Shown piece after piece: positions 1 through 9,592 of a stretch of DNA of 64,000 nucleotides. The DNA comes from CAILZL01 sp963791615 (GTDB lineage: Bacteria; Pseudomonadota; Gammaproteobacteria; Steroidobacterales; Steroidobacteraceae). The translations under genes were made by a program, and so were the position numbers. Location: NCBI GenBank assembly GCA_963791615.1, contig CAWBTE010000006.1:1116001-1180000 (forward strand). Reading direction: 5' to 3'. The notes beneath the pieces are model-generated. The model saw nothing but the letters and a program-made list of their open reading frames with translations. It was not told the DNA's origin and did not search any database. The first letter of the stretch is position 1. Each line of letters opens with the position of its first letter.

Positions 1-1
1 G

Positions 2-1735
2 CTGGCGCTGGCCGAACGCTATGACGAAGCCATCGCCGATTTTGATGCGGCACTACGCATTGATCCACGCAAAGCCGATTTGCTCATGCTGCGCGGCATG
101 GCCCTGGCGCAGCGCCGTCAATTTGACCAGGCCGTGGCCAGCTATGACGCCGCCATCGCGCTTGATGCAGACAGTCCGGAGACGTTTTTCAATCGTGCGC
201 TCGCGCTGGAAGAGCTGGGACTCCATGAAACCGCTGTCGAAAGTTACGATCGGGCGCTGGCCTTGCGGCCCGACTATATCGCCGCACTGAACAATCGCAG
301 CGGCGCGCTCGGTCTGCTGCGCCGGTTTGCCGAAGCGCGCGCGGGAATGGAGCGCATTCTGGCGCATGAACCTGACCACGTCTTCGCCTTTGGCGGTATC
401 GCCCATTGTTTGCTCCACGCCTGTGACTGGCTGCATCGCGACGAGATCGAAGCGGGGCTACGTGAGCGCGTGTTGGCGGCGAAGACGGATATTCCGCCGG
501 GAACGTTGCTGGGCTATCTGGATGATCCGGAACTGCAGCTTGCTTGCGCGCGCAATCACGTGAAGTTCAACGTACCTAAACAGGAAATTTACAACGGCCC
601 CATCTACGCGCATGACCGGATCAGAATTGCCTATCTGTCGGCGGATTTTCACGAGCACCCCACAGCGCGACTGGCAGTGGAGTTGTTCGAGCGCCATGAC
701 CGGTCGCGGTTCGACGTGACTGCCATTTCATTCGGGCCGGACGATGGCAGTGCGATGCGTGCGCGTACCAAGGCGGCCTTTGAAACCTTCCACGACGTCC
801 GCTCAATGCGCAACGCTGAAATCGTCGCGCTGCTGCGCCGGCTTGAAATAGACATCGCGATTGATCTGAAGGGTTACACGCAAGATGCGCGCGCGATGGT
901 ATTCGCGCAGCGCGTTGCACCGGTGCAGGTCAACTATCTCGGCTTTCCGGGCACGCTGGGAGCGGATTTCTACGACTACATACTGGCTGATGCGATTGTC
1001 GCACCGATGTCGCTACAACCGTTCTTTTCAGAACGCATTGTGCAGCTGCCACATTGCTATCAACCCAACGACTCCAGGCGCGTCATCCCGGTCAACACTC
1101 TCTCGCGTGCCGCAGCCGGCCTGCCGGAAAACGGTTTCGTATTTTGCAGCTTCAACAACAATTTCAAGATCGCACCCACCTTCTTCGATGTATGGATGCG
1201 CCTGCTCGACGCTGTTGAAGGTTCAGTACTGTGGCTGATTGAGGACAATACTGAAGCGTCAGCTAATTTGCGCACCGCAGCTGCTGTGCGCGGCATCGAT
1301 CCACATCGACTGGTGTTCGCCCCGCGTGTCTCGCCAGCTGAACATCTGGCGCGTCACCGGTTGGCGGACATACTGCTCGATACGCTGCCCTACGGCGCGC
1401 ACACTACCGCAAGTGATGCACTGTGGATGGGCGTACCGGTAGTGACTTGTCTGGGGCGCAGCTTTGCCGGACGTGTCTGTGCAAGTCTGTGTCACGCAGT
1501 TGGGCTGCAAGAACTGGTGGCGCGCGATCTGGCTGAATACGAACGTATTGCGCTCGCGCTGGCCCGCGACCCGCAACAGCTCGCAACGCTCAAGGCACAT
1601 CTGGAGGCGAACCGGATGCGCCATCCTCTGTTCGACACCACTGCCTATTGCCGCGGCGTGGAGGCGGCGTTCGAGACCATGTGGGCGCGTTATCGCAACA
1701 ATGAAACGCCAGAAGCATTTGCCGTGGCGATCTAG
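2..1735 (+). CDS. TPR / O-GlcNAc transferase-like (SPINDLY family) protein, 5' partial
   Basis: The reading frame enters the window open at base 2 and stops at TAG 1733-1735, leaving 577 residues of a longer protein. The first ~150 residues are tetratricopeptide repeats (helical pairs such as AIADFDAALRIDPRKADLL and AVASYDAAIALDADSPETFF). The remainder matches the glycosyltransferase 41 catalytic region: ADFHEHPTARLAVELFERHD, then DIAIDLKGYTQDARAMVFAQR, QVNYLGFPGTLGADFYDYIL, and a late DTLPYGAHTTASDALWMGVP nucleotide-sugar-binding segment. Known members move a sugar from a nucleotide sugar to protein Ser/Thr or act on cell-surface glycans; the acceptor here is unknown. The convergent MBL gene ends 24 bp downstream, so this is the last gene of its unit. 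Confidence 0.88.
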   Translation: MALAERYDEAIADFDAALRIDPRKADLLMLRGMALAQRRQFDQAVASYDAAIALDADSPETFFNRALALEELGLHETAVESYDRALALRPDYIAALNNRSGALGLLRRFAEARAGMERILAHEPDHVFAFGGIAHCLLHACDWLHRDEIEAGLRERVLAAKTDIPPGTLLGYLDDPELQLACARNHVKFNVPKQEIYNGPIYAHDRIRIAYLSADFHEHPTARLAVELFERHDRSRFDVTAISFGPDDGSAMRARTKAAFETFHDVRSMRNAEIVALLRRLEIDIAIDLKGYTQDARAMVFAQRVAPVQVNYLGFPGTLGADFYDYILADAIVAPMSLQPFFSERIVQLPHCYQPNDSRRVIPVNTLSRAAAGLPENGFVFCSFNNNFKIAPTFFDVWMRLLDAVEGSVLWLIEDNTEASANLRTAAAVRGIDPHRLVFAPRVSPAEHLARHRLADILLDTLPYGAHTTASDALWMGVPVVTCLGRSFAGRVCASLCHAVGLQELVARDLAEYERIALALARDPQQLATLKAHLEANRMRHPLFDTTAYCRGVEAAFETMWARYRNNETPEAFAVAI

Positions 1736-1759
1736 CGCAAGGCGCGCCTGATCGCTCCG

Positions 1760-3619
1760 TCAGATGGACGGTATCCCCACACTTGCCACAACTTCGACGG
1801 CACCATCTGACTTCACCAGCTTCAAGCCCGGCTTGACCCTGGAGTCGGTAGTCGGTGCACCACCGGCAATGACCTTGTCCAACGCCTGACCCAGTTGATC
1901 GACATACGACGGGCTGGTTAACCACTGGTGGTTACGAGCGGTGTAAAGGATGTCGTAGCGACCATCGGTTCTGGTCCGCCACTGCGCCAACGCAGCCTTG
2001 TAGGCCGCAGCGCCGCCCGGCGGAGTCCAGCCGGAATCCGCCCCCTGCACGCCGAGTGCATTACCTGCAAACAGGATCCGGTCGTTCACATCCAGCAGGG
2101 TCACGCTTGATGCGCCGAAGCTTTGCACTTCAAGCCGCAATGGCCTGCCCGCCTTGTCTACACCGAGATCAATGACATCGCCTGCTTTAAGTGATGTGGT
2201 TCGCCGCCCTTTGACTGCACCTGCCGGCGCGTAAACGCGAGACGGTGACAATTGCGCAAGGCCACCGATCTGATCGGGATCACTATCGGTCAGCGCCACC
2301 TCCAACGTTCCCTTGCCGATCAGTGACCGCACGAAGGCGGTCAGCCCCGGTGCGCCCGAGCTCGCGCCAATCAGCAGTGTTTTCTTGCTGCCCTTGAGTA
2401 CATGGAACACTTCGCCTTTGGGACCGCGTATCAGGTATAGCTCGGCCTTGATACTCAATGCCGTCTTCTGCGCGGGTGTGATCTGCCATTGTTCCGGATA
2501 GCTGTTTGGAATCCGGACGGCGTGATAGGGCACCGAAGGTGCGGCGCCCGCTGGATACATGGTCGCCAGCGAATACACGATCTGCGCCGAGCGCAGCGTG
2601 CCCCACACCAACTCACGCCCAACCTCGTAAGCCTCGCCCACAATCGTGCCGTTGAGCAGGCCCTCTGCAAGTTCGGCCTGATCGAGAATGTACTGGCGAT
2701 CCCCCGGACGACCGTTGATCGGCGCCGCGCGGCGGGGGCCCAGCGCGTACTGATAGAAGTGGGAGCCGAATACCGCCAGTTTTGGATAAGCAGCGGTCAA
2801 ATCGTAGAGGCGGCGTGTGGATTCCAGATATCGAGCGATCGGCCCGCCCTGCACCCAGACAAAGGCCGACCCCAGTGCATCACCACTGAACAGCATCTGG
2901 TTCTCGGTGTCGAGGTAGCCGGTCGAACCGGGTGTGTGCGGCGGTAACGCAACCGTAGTGATTTTGCGATCACCCAGATCGATTTCCGAAACGGCGGTGC
3001 CATTGCCATTCCTGGTGGTGCCACCCCCGGCGCGGATAGGTACATAGTTGGCTGGCGCCAATACGGGCCAATCGAGGTCCATGTAATAGAAAGGCCGGTC
3101 CCACATGCGAAAATTCTGGCCGGTGTGATCGCCGTGGCTGTGAGTATTGGCAACCACGAAATCCAGCGGTTTGACCTTCTGTGAACCATCGCTTTCGCGC
3201 GCGAGAATATGGCGGACAACGGTCTTGAGATCATTGACGTTGTCGGTCGCGGTAGCTGGATTGCCGGTGTCGATCAGCAGCGCACGGTCACGTCCTTCCA
3301 GAAGGTACATGGTTGTGCCCTGCAACCCGCGGCCCTCAGGACGTGGGTAAGGGAAATACTGCTCGATCCGGATTGTCCGATGCCCTTTCACATTGGTGGA
3401 CATCAGATAGGCGGTGTACTGGCCCCACGGGTTCGGGGCTGAGAAAGCCGTCGTCCAGCCTTCCTCATTCTTTACTTCACCGACGAAGCCGGGAAACAGC
3501 TTGAAGTGCTCGATCGGCGCAGGCGAAGTCGCCAAGATTTGGGTATAGCCATCTGATGCTCCCAGCAACAACATAGCGGTCGCAAACATACCTGTCCGAC
3601 TTGGGAACAATCCCCGCAT
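1760..3619 (-). CDS. Secreted tandem metallo-beta-lactamase-fold protein with a degenerate second domain
   Basis: 619 residues from the ATG at 3619, which has a G-rich Shine-Dalgarno sequence 7 nt upstream; an ATG at 3634 is possible but has none. A hydrophobic N-terminus (MFATAMLLLGASDGYTQ) predicts export. The first MBL domain (about residues 85-310) keeps the zinc motif THSHGDHTGQ, a later His in PPHTPGSTGYL, the bridging Asp in LFSGDALG and a final His in GSHFYQ. A second, similar fold (about 390-600) has lost the zinc ligands: the HxHxDH position reads ALTDSDPDQIGG and the Asp position reads LFAGNALG. The substrate cannot be deduced. It stands alone between a convergent gene and a 281-bp spacer. 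Confidence 0.8.
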   Translation of the reverse strand: MRGLFPSRTGMFATAMLLLGASDGYTQILATSPAPIEHFKLFPGFVGEVKNEEGWTTAFSAPNPWGQYTAYLMSTNVKGHRTIRIEQYFPYPRPEGRGLQGTTMYLLEGRDRALLIDTGNPATATDNVNDLKTVVRHILARESDGSQKVKPLDFVVANTHSHGDHTGQNFRMWDRPFYYMDLDWPVLAPANYVPIRAGGGTTRNGNGTAVSEIDLGDRKITTVALPPHTPGSTGYLDTENQMLFSGDALGSAFVWVQGGPIARYLESTRRLYDLTAAYPKLAVFGSHFYQYALGPRRAAPINGRPGDRQYILDQAELAEGLLNGTIVGEAYEVGRELVWGTLRSAQIVYSLATMYPAGAAPSVPYHAVRIPNSYPEQWQITPAQKTALSIKAELYLIRGPKGEVFHVLKGSKKTLLIGASSGAPGLTAFVRSLIGKGTLEVALTDSDPDQIGGLAQLSPSRVYAPAGAVKGRRTTSLKAGDVIDLGVDKAGRPLRLEVQSFGASSVTLLDVNDRILFAGNALGVQGADSGWTPPGGAAAYKAALAQWRTRTDGRYDILYTARNHQWLTSPSYVDQLGQALDKVIAGGAPTTDSRVKPGLKLVKSDGAVEVVASVGIPSI

Positions 3620-3899
3620 TTTCGCCCCCGGCATTTGAATATTGGCTTGCAGCGCGGTCGTGCTTTATCCGGGACTTGCGTCGTACGGATGGTGGCCTGC
3701 CTGCATGCTTCATCAATATCATGACAATGACAGCGCTATCCGTCCATCGCAGATTTGTCGAATTCACTTGCGCGTTAGTGACGCCGGCACTAACGGATCG
3801 AGCGTGACGGCTGACCGGTGAGGCGCGACCTTTGCTGTCAGCCTTTGCCATTTTTACTGCGGCGCAGTAACCGCGCCTGTGCCTGCATAGTGCCAGCAC
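3620..3899. other. Spacer, no gene recognised
   Basis: About 280 bp between the start of the MBL gene and the stop of the VOC gene, both on the minus strand. It should hold the promoter of the MBL gene. Short reading frames here have no recognisable product or start signal. Confidence 0.5.
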
Positions 3900-4832
3900 T
3901 CAGGCGCGGCGAATCACCGGTGACGACTGTCTGACAAATCGCTCGGGCGGTTTGTCGCCGTGCTCATGAGTCAACCCACCATCTACCCGGTGCTTGTTGA
4001 AGGCGCTGTCGGCATTCATCAGCTCGGTGGTGTTCCAGTGTTCGTGCATCTGGGTCCACGGACTCATCCAGTAATCAAAGAACTGTCGCCCCAGTGGATG
4101 ATGGCCAATACCGCGAACATGATCGTAGCGCTTGAGCCGCTTGAGATGATCGTGCCCCATGAACAGATCGTCGGTGTCATCCACCTCGAAGGAGATATGG
4201 TGCACCCCGGCATTGGGATTCCTGACCACAAACAGGATGTGGTGGTGCACCAGCTGGTCACCGCTATCGATACGCATGAACAACCCCAGACGGTTGTCCG
4301 GCTCACCGACATAGAGTTCATCGGTGGGCAGCAAGCCAAACGTGTCGCGCCACCAGTTGATGGTTTCGTCCAGCAAGGGAGTAGCGATGGCGCAGTGGAC
4401 AAGGCGACGGATCTGCGACGGCCCCGGAACCATACTTGGAGCATTGGGCGCGCGCACCACAGCGCGCCGGGGAATGGCCTCGACTTTCTTGCGGCCATGC
4501 ACCAGTTCGATCTCGAAGCCATTTGGATCGTGCAACACCACGCGCTGACCACCACCGGGTTCATCGATATTCTCGATGGCTCTCGCCTTGCCTGACTTGA
4601 CCAGATCTTCCAGCACGGACGCATCAATAACGTTGTAACCAAAACCAATGTGGCCCGGTTTGCCGAGTTCAGTCACATGAATAAAAGGTTCATCGCCCAA
4701 GCCACGCATATAAAGGCGGGTATCGGTTCTGTGCGCAAGACGCAGGCCAAAGTGCTCCAGGAACTCCTGCATTTCATCCAGATTGGGTGCGCTAAGACGC
4801 GCGTAGGCAATGCCTGAAATTATCGAGCTCAT
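3900..4832 (-). CDS. Two-domain VOC protein, type I extradiol (catechol 2,3-)dioxygenase-like
   Basis: 310 residues. The start at 4832 (MSSIISGIAYARLSAPNL) is preferred over 4868 because AAGGA lies about 8 nt upstream and it leaves a 17-nt gap after the preceding gene instead of an overlap. Two vicinal-oxygen-chelate modules are seen: residues ~5-115 and ~140-270. The second carries candidate iron ligands in RLVHCAIATP, GVHHISFEVDD and QMHEHW, matching the His-His-Glu triad of extradiol ring-cleavage enzymes. The family opens catecholic rings next to the hydroxyls using Fe(II) and O2. The exact catechol is unknown. It follows a BNR-propeller gene closely and probably shares its mRNA. Confidence 0.8.
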   Translation of the reverse strand: MSSIISGIAYARLSAPNLDEMQEFLEHFGLRLAHRTDTRLYMRGLGDEPFIHVTELGKPGHIGFGYNVIDASVLEDLVKSGKARAIENIDEPGGGQRVVLHDPNGFEIELVHGRKKVEAIPRRAVVRAPNAPSMVPGPSQIRRLVHCAIATPLLDETINWWRDTFGLLPTDELYVGEPDNRLGLFMRIDSGDQLVHHHILFVVRNPNAGVHHISFEVDDTDDLFMGHDHLKRLKRYDHVRGIGHHPLGRQFFDYWMSPWTQMHEHWNTTELMNADSAFNKHRVDGGLTHEHGDKPPERFVRQSSPVIRRA

Positions 4833-4849
4833 GCTATGTTTCCTTTTGT

Positions 4850-5917
4850 TTACAGTATGGCTGCGCAATAGGCATCACCGGCATTGGCCGGCAGTTGTGC
4901 TTCCTGCCAGCTGCGGCAATGGTCAACTGTCCAGAACACCTGGCCACCGCGAGTGACATCGATGACCTTGTCGGGATCGGTCACGTGCACCCGCATGCCC
5001 ATCACCGTCGATTGGGGCGACACACCGTTGTCTGCACGCTCCCAGCTCTGGCCAAGATTGCTGCTGCGATAAATCGCGCCGACGCTTTCCCCCTCGGCAC
5101 GTGAAGATAAACTGAGCGCGGTATAGATCGTGTTTGGGTCATCGATGGCGACCCATACATCACGACCATAGTCGATAGGTGCGTAGTTACCGACATTGAG
5201 ACTGCGCCAGCTCTTGCCCAGATCGTCGGTGGCAAACAGGCCGGTGCGACAGGCATAAATGACCGAGCCCGGCGCTGCCGGAGTGGTGCACACCGCATGG
5301 CCGTCGATCATGCCTTCAAAGTCATGTTTGGAGACAATGTGATTCTTGAGCTTGGGCTGATCCGCCAGTTTGATGAGTTCAGCACTGGCATCACGCCAGC
5401 TCTTGCCACTATCTTCACTCACGATGAAGCCGTTGATTTCCACAGCGCCGAACATGAGATCAGGGTTTTTGGCATCGAACACAATCCGCATTACGCGTGA
5501 GCTCGCCGTGCGCCAAGGCAGACCTTCAATGCGCTCCTCACTTCCAACAGGTTCGCCGCAGAATTTCCAGGTCTCACCACCATCATCACTGCGATACACA
5601 CCCACAGGTGAGCTGCCGGCAAAAAGGGTATCCGGTTTTTGCGGGTGCACGCTTAGCGACCAGAATTCCTTGCCCTCGGCATCGGGGATATGCAGCTTGT
5701 TCCAGCGTTGGCCACCATCTTTGGATTTGTAGATGCCGGAACAGGTTGCCGCATAAACCACACCATCGCGCATCGGATGCGGCGTAATGGCCTGCACACC
5801 CGTATTCAGCGGCATGCCTTCCACGGGACTCCAGTCGCCGCCGGATGTTGCACGATAAAGAGTTCCCACTGAGTTATTGCGGCTGACTGCCGTGCCGACC
5901 AGAAGCACCTGACTCAT
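4850..5917 (-). CDS. BNR/YCF48-like beta-propeller protein (sialidase-superfamily fold)
   Basis: 355 residues if translation starts at MSQVLLVGTAVSRN (5917); an upstream ATG at 5968 would add 17 unlikely residues. Repeated Asp-box elements are visible: YKSKDGGQRWNKL, YRSDDGGETWKFC, VSEDSGKSWRDA, FATDDLGKSWRSL, YRSSNLGQSWERA. These S/T-x-D-x-G-x-T/S-W loops mark the BNR/VPS10-like propeller. No signal peptide and no sialidase arginine triad are evident, so a glycosidase role is not claimed. In other bacteria such propellers often sit beside aromatic catabolic dioxygenases, as here with the VOC gene 17 bp downstream; its role may be structural or accessory. Confidence 0.75.
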   Translation of the reverse strand: MSQVLLVGTAVSRNNSVGTLYRATSGGDWSPVEGMPLNTGVQAITPHPMRDGVVYAATCSGIYKSKDGGQRWNKLHIPDAEGKEFWSLSVHPQKPDTLFAGSSPVGVYRSDDGGETWKFCGEPVGSEERIEGLPWRTASSRVMRIVFDAKNPDLMFGAVEINGFIVSEDSGKSWRDASAELIKLADQPKLKNHIVSKHDFEGMIDGHAVCTTPAAPGSVIYACRTGLFATDDLGKSWRSLNVGNYAPIDYGRDVWVAIDDPNTIYTALSLSSRAEGESVGAIYRSSNLGQSWERADNGVSPQSTVMGMRVHVTDPDKVIDVTRGGQVFWTVDHCRSWQEAQLPANAGDAYCAAIL

Positions 5918-6146
5918 CTTTGTATTTCTCGCATAGCTGGAGTGAATACAAAGAACGTAAGCGGACAACCTGCTTCAGGACATACGAACTTCTGCTGATC
6001 GGATAACTACGTATGTGACGCGCTCAATGAGAGCCGCAAGTACTTGTTGATATTGTTGTGATTCATGGCATCACCAAAGGATAGCCTGAGACCAGCAGGC
6101 AGCTATGAGCGAGACGTAGATAAAGTGCATCTGCAATTTGATGGTG

Positions 6147-6398
6147 CTATTCCTGCTCCCGCCGGATGGCGCTCTTGCAAAGCACGATGCCCACGCTCTC
6201 CGTATCCGGATCGAACACGATCTGCGCTTCCTTGCGTTGCAACTGACGCAGCACATGCGCGACTTTCTGTTGCAGTGAGTATTCAGCACTACCGTAGTCC
6301 GTACCTTCGCGCAGCACGAAGGATTCGATCACGCCCTGCAAAGTATCGGCTGGAAGCTCGGTATGTGGAATGACGATGGGTTCGACTGGCTCTGACAC
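6147..6398 (-). CDS. yheU: YheU family protein (UPF0270)
   Basis: 83 residues. The block ESFVLREGTDYGSAEYSLQQ followed by KVAHVLRQLQ is characteristic of the small UPF0270/YheU family, whose function is not established. The length is normal. The start is 3 nt downstream of the purD stop, so it is probably the last cistron of the purH-purD unit. No signal peptide or membrane segment. Confidence 0.88.
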   Translation of the reverse strand: MSEPVEPIVIPHTELPADTLQGVIESFVLREGTDYGSAEYSLQQKVAHVLRQLQRKEAQIVFDPDTESVGIVLCKSAIRREQE

Positions 6399-6401
6399 AA
6401 C

Positions 6402-7682
6402 TCAGCCTTCGCGTTCAATGGCGCGATAACCGATGTCGCGACGATACTGCACGCCGTCCCATGTGATGACATCTGCCAGAGCATAAGCTTGCTGCTGTGC
6501 CGCCTTGACCGTATCGCCAAGACCCACCGCGCAGAGTACGCGCCCGCCACTGGTGATGACATCGTTGCCCTGCAACTGCGTGCCGGCGTGAAACACCTTG
6601 CCGGGCAGCTTCGCAGCGGCATCCAGACCACTGATGACATCGCCCTTGCGTGGAGTTTCAGGATAGTTGCCTGCGGCGAGCACAACGCCCAGGGCGGCTT
6701 GCGACGCCCACTGCGCCGTGACCTGATCCAGCCTGCCATCCAGCGCTGCGTCACATAGCACGGTAAGATCGGATTGCAGTCGCATCATGATGGGCTGCGT
6801 CTCGGGATCGCCAAACCGGCAATTGAACTCCAGTACATTGGGCGTGCCATCGCTGGCCACCATCACGCCGGCATACAGGAAGCCGGTATAGGGCGTGCCC
6901 ATGGCAGCCAGGCCGCGCACGGTGGGCTCAATCACTTCACGCATGATGCGCTTGTGGATTTCAGGCGTGACCACCGGCGCAGGTGAATACGCGCCCATGC
7001 CACCCGTATTGGGGCCAAGATCGGCATCGAACAGCCGCTTGTGATCCTGCGAGGTGGCCATGGGCAGAATGTGCTCGCCATCCACCATGACGATGAAACT
7101 GGCTTCCTCGCCTTGCAGAAATTCTTCCACCACCACCAGCGAACCGGCTTTGCCAAACTGACCGGCGAACATGTCTTGCACGGCCTGCACGGCTTCTTCC
7201 TGTGTGGCGCAGATGATGACGCCTTTGCCGGCCGCGAGGCCATCGGCCTTGACGACCAGCGGTGCACGCTGCGCCCGCACCCAGCCTGCGTCGAATGAAT
7301 CAACTGTGAACGTCGCGTAGGCGGCAGTAGGAATCTTGTGGGCCTTGAGGAAATCCTTGGTGAAAGCTTTTGAGCCTTCCAGTCGCGCGCAGAGCTTGCT
7401 AGGACCAAAGCAGCGCAGGCCTGCCGCCTGAAAAACATCGACTACACCCATGACCAGTGGCATTTCTGGACCAACAACCGTCAATTCAATCTTGTGGTCA
7501 CTGGCGAACTGCACCAGAGCCGGCACATCGTCAGCGGCGATGTTGACGTTGCTGACTTTGCTTTCGAGCGCCGTGCCGGCGTTGCCGGGTGCAACGTACA
7601 CATGATTGACACGAGGAGACTGCGCAACCTTCCAGGCCAGTGCGTGTTCGCGACCGCCATTACCGATGATGAGAACGTTCAT
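6402..7682 (-). CDS. purD: Phosphoribosylamine-glycine ligase (GAR synthetase)
   Basis: 426 residues, normal for PurD. It joins glycine to 5-phosphoribosylamine with ATP in step 2 of de novo purine synthesis. The start MNVLIIGNGGREHALAWK, the ATP-grasp lysine/glycine loop LVVKADGLAAGKGVIIC, the signature FGDPETQP and the metal-binding LEFNCRFGDP are all present and complete. It follows purH by 13 bp on the minus strand, the usual gammaproteobacterial order, and is followed at 3 bp by yheU. Confidence 0.97.
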   Translation of the reverse strand: MNVLIIGNGGREHALAWKVAQSPRVNHVYVAPGNAGTALESKVSNVNIAADDVPALVQFASDHKIELTVVGPEMPLVMGVVDVFQAAGLRCFGPSKLCARLEGSKAFTKDFLKAHKIPTAAYATFTVDSFDAGWVRAQRAPLVVKADGLAAGKGVIICATQEEAVQAVQDMFAGQFGKAGSLVVVEEFLQGEEASFIVMVDGEHILPMATSQDHKRLFDADLGPNTGGMGAYSPAPVVTPEIHKRIMREVIEPTVRGLAAMGTPYTGFLYAGVMVASDGTPNVLEFNCRFGDPETQPIMMRLQSDLTVLCDAALDGRLDQVTAQWASQAALGVVLAAGNYPETPRKGDVISGLDAAAKLPGKVFHAGTQLQGNDVITSGGRVLCAVGLGDTVKAAQQQAYALADVITWDGVQYRRDIGYRAIEREG

Positions 7683-7695
7683 AAGATGTTTTAAA

Positions 7696-9255
7696 TCAAT
7701 GCCTGAAATGCCGCATGCCGGTGAGAATCATGGCGATGCCATGTTCGTTGGCGGCAGCAATCACTTCACTGTCGCGCATCGAACCGCCGGGTTGAATCAC
7801 CGCCTTGATGCCAAACTCGGCGGCCACATCCAGACCATCCCTGAATGGGAAGAAGGCATCTGACGCCATCACGCAACCGCTCACCGTCAGCCCTTCGTCC
7901 TTGGCCTTGATGGCGGCAATGCGTGTGGAATACACGCGGCTCATCTGGCCGGCGCCGACGCCAATGGTCATGTTGTCATGGGCGAACACAATCGCATTGG
8001 ACTTGACGAACTTGCAGACCTGCCAGGCGAATTGCAGATCACGCAACTCATCAGCAGTGGGCTGACGCTCGGTGACCACTTTCAGGTCAGCCACTTTAAC
8101 CATGCCCAGATCGCGACTCTGCACCAGCAGTCCGCCATTCACGCCACGCAGATCATATTGCGTGTTGCTGTCGTTCAGCGGACCGGTGACCAGCAGTCGC
8201 ACGTTCTCCTTGCGCTTGCACAGGGCGCGCGCTTCGTCGTCGGCATTGGGTGCGATGATGACTTCGACGAACTGGCGTTCGATGATGGCGCTGGCGGTCT
8301 GGGCGTCCAGAGTACGATTGAAGGCAATGATGCCGCCGAACGCTGAAGTCGGATCGGTTTTGTACGCACGGTTGTAGGCTGCAAGAATATCGGCGCCGAC
8401 TGCTACGCCGCAGGGATTGGCATGTTTCACGATCACGCAGGCAGGCGCATCAAACTGACGAACACATTCCAGTGCGGTGTCGCTATCTGCAATGTTGTTG
8501 TACGACAGCTGCTTTCCCTGTACCTGTGAAGCGCTGGCGACGCTGGCGCCTTTAGAGTCGCTGGCGGCATAAAAAGCGGCATGTTGATGCGGGTTCTCGC
8601 CATAGCGAAGATCCATGCGCTTGCGGAATTGCAGCGGCATCAGATCCGGAAACTCATTGCCATTCTGTGTAACCCGGGTCAGATAACTGGCCACCATCGC
8701 ATCATATTGTGCGGTGTGCGAAAACGCCTTGGCAGCCAGACGCCTGCGGGTAGTTTCAGTGACGCTGCCATGATGCCCATTCAGTTCATCCACTATGATT
8801 CCGTAGTCAAGTGGATCTACCACAATCGCCACGCGATCATGATTCTTGGCCGAGGCACGCACCATGGCCGGACCACCGATGTCGATGTTCTCGATGGCGT
8901 CTTCGTAACTGCAATCCGGTTTGGCAATGGTGGCCGCGAATGGATACAGATTCACCACCACCAGATCGATGGCTTCAATGCCATGCTGCTTCATGACCGC
9001 TTCATCCACGCCGCGACGGCCGAGCAGGCCACCATGAATCTTCGGGTGCAGGGTCTTGACGCGACCATCCATGATTTCGGGAAAGCCGGTGTGTTCGGAA
9101 ACCTGTTTGACCGGAATGCCGTGTTGCATCAGCAAGGAGGCGGTGCCGCCGGTGGAAAGAATTTCGATATTGTGCGCTTGCAGCGCACGGACGAAATCGA
9201 GCAGCCCGTCCTTGTTGGAAACGCTGATCAGCGCACGTTTGATGGATGTGCTCAC
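7696..9255 (-). CDS. purH: Bifunctional AICAR transformylase / IMP cyclohydrolase
   Basis: 519 residues, full length. The N-terminal ~195 residues form the MGS-like IMP cyclohydrolase domain (KRALISVSNKDGLLDFVRAL, STGGTASLL, GRVKTLHPKIHGGLL); the remainder is the AICAR formyltransferase domain with the catalytic Lys-His pair in VIVKHANPCGVAVG. The protein carries out the last two steps to IMP. purD follows within 13 bp. Upstream the gene is separated from fis by a palindromic element starting 67 bp before the start codon, so the purH promoter must lie in that short stretch or inside the element. Confidence 0.97.
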   Translation of the reverse strand: MSTSIKRALISVSNKDGLLDFVRALQAHNIEILSTGGTASLLMQHGIPVKQVSEHTGFPEIMDGRVKTLHPKIHGGLLGRRGVDEAVMKQHGIEAIDLVVVNLYPFAATIAKPDCSYEDAIENIDIGGPAMVRASAKNHDRVAIVVDPLDYGIIVDELNGHHGSVTETTRRRLAAKAFSHTAQYDAMVASYLTRVTQNGNEFPDLMPLQFRKRMDLRYGENPHQHAAFYAASDSKGASVASASQVQGKQLSYNNIADSDTALECVRQFDAPACVIVKHANPCGVAVGADILAAYNRAYKTDPTSAFGGIIAFNRTLDAQTASAIIERQFVEVIIAPNADDEARALCKRKENVRLLVTGPLNDSNTQYDLRGVNGGLLVQSRDLGMVKVADLKVVTERQPTADELRDLQFAWQVCKFVKSNAIVFAHDNMTIGVGAGQMSRVYSTRIAAIKAKDEGLTVSGCVMASDAFFPFRDGLDVAAEFGIKAVIQPGGSMRDSEVIAAANEHGIAMILTGMRHFRH

Positions 9256-9321
9256 GTAATTAACTCATGGAAAGGGAAGAATTCAGGAGGCGACTCGCGC
9301 CGGAGCCGCAATGCAGCCAAT

Positions 9322-9592
9322 CTAGGGCCTGTTAACACTATGGTGATCACTGCGACGGCGGTCAGCAAGGCTCAGGACGCGGCGCACCGAGCGCTGTGTA
9401 CTTAACGTACTCAAGCGAGGTGCAACAAAGTCCTGAGCCTTGCTGGCCCCGTCCCTTCGGGTTGGGCCCCAGAAAGCGCCATGCGGCGTTGCTCGTCGCT
9501 TATTTGGAATGACCAAACCTCACTCCTCGTGCCTTGCCTGGCGCTTTCTGGGACTCCAACGCAGTGATCACCATAGTGTTAACAGGCCCTAG
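9322..9592. repeat. 271-bp nested palindromic element between fis and purH, MITE-like
   Basis: Perfect 33-bp terminal inverted repeats lie at 9322-9354 and 9560-9592 (inner end TGATCACTGCG). Nested stems lie inside: CAGCAAGGCTCAGGAC (9362 on) against GTCCTGAGCCTTGCTG (9431 on), an apical GTAC-TTAAC-GTAC hairpin, and CCAGAAAGCGCC against GGCGCTTTCTGG. No gene is inside. The outermost four bases are CTAG at both ends, which fits a 4-bp YTAR target duplication of IS5-type elements (inference). The right-hand CTAG contains the fis stop codon. Its design resembles the shorter elements at 49.4, 55.0 and 63.2 kb. Confidence 0.85.

Noticed and set aside
8581..9405. A 274-codon plus-strand frame over purH
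   Set aside because: It is the shadow of purH, and its end runs into the palindromic element.
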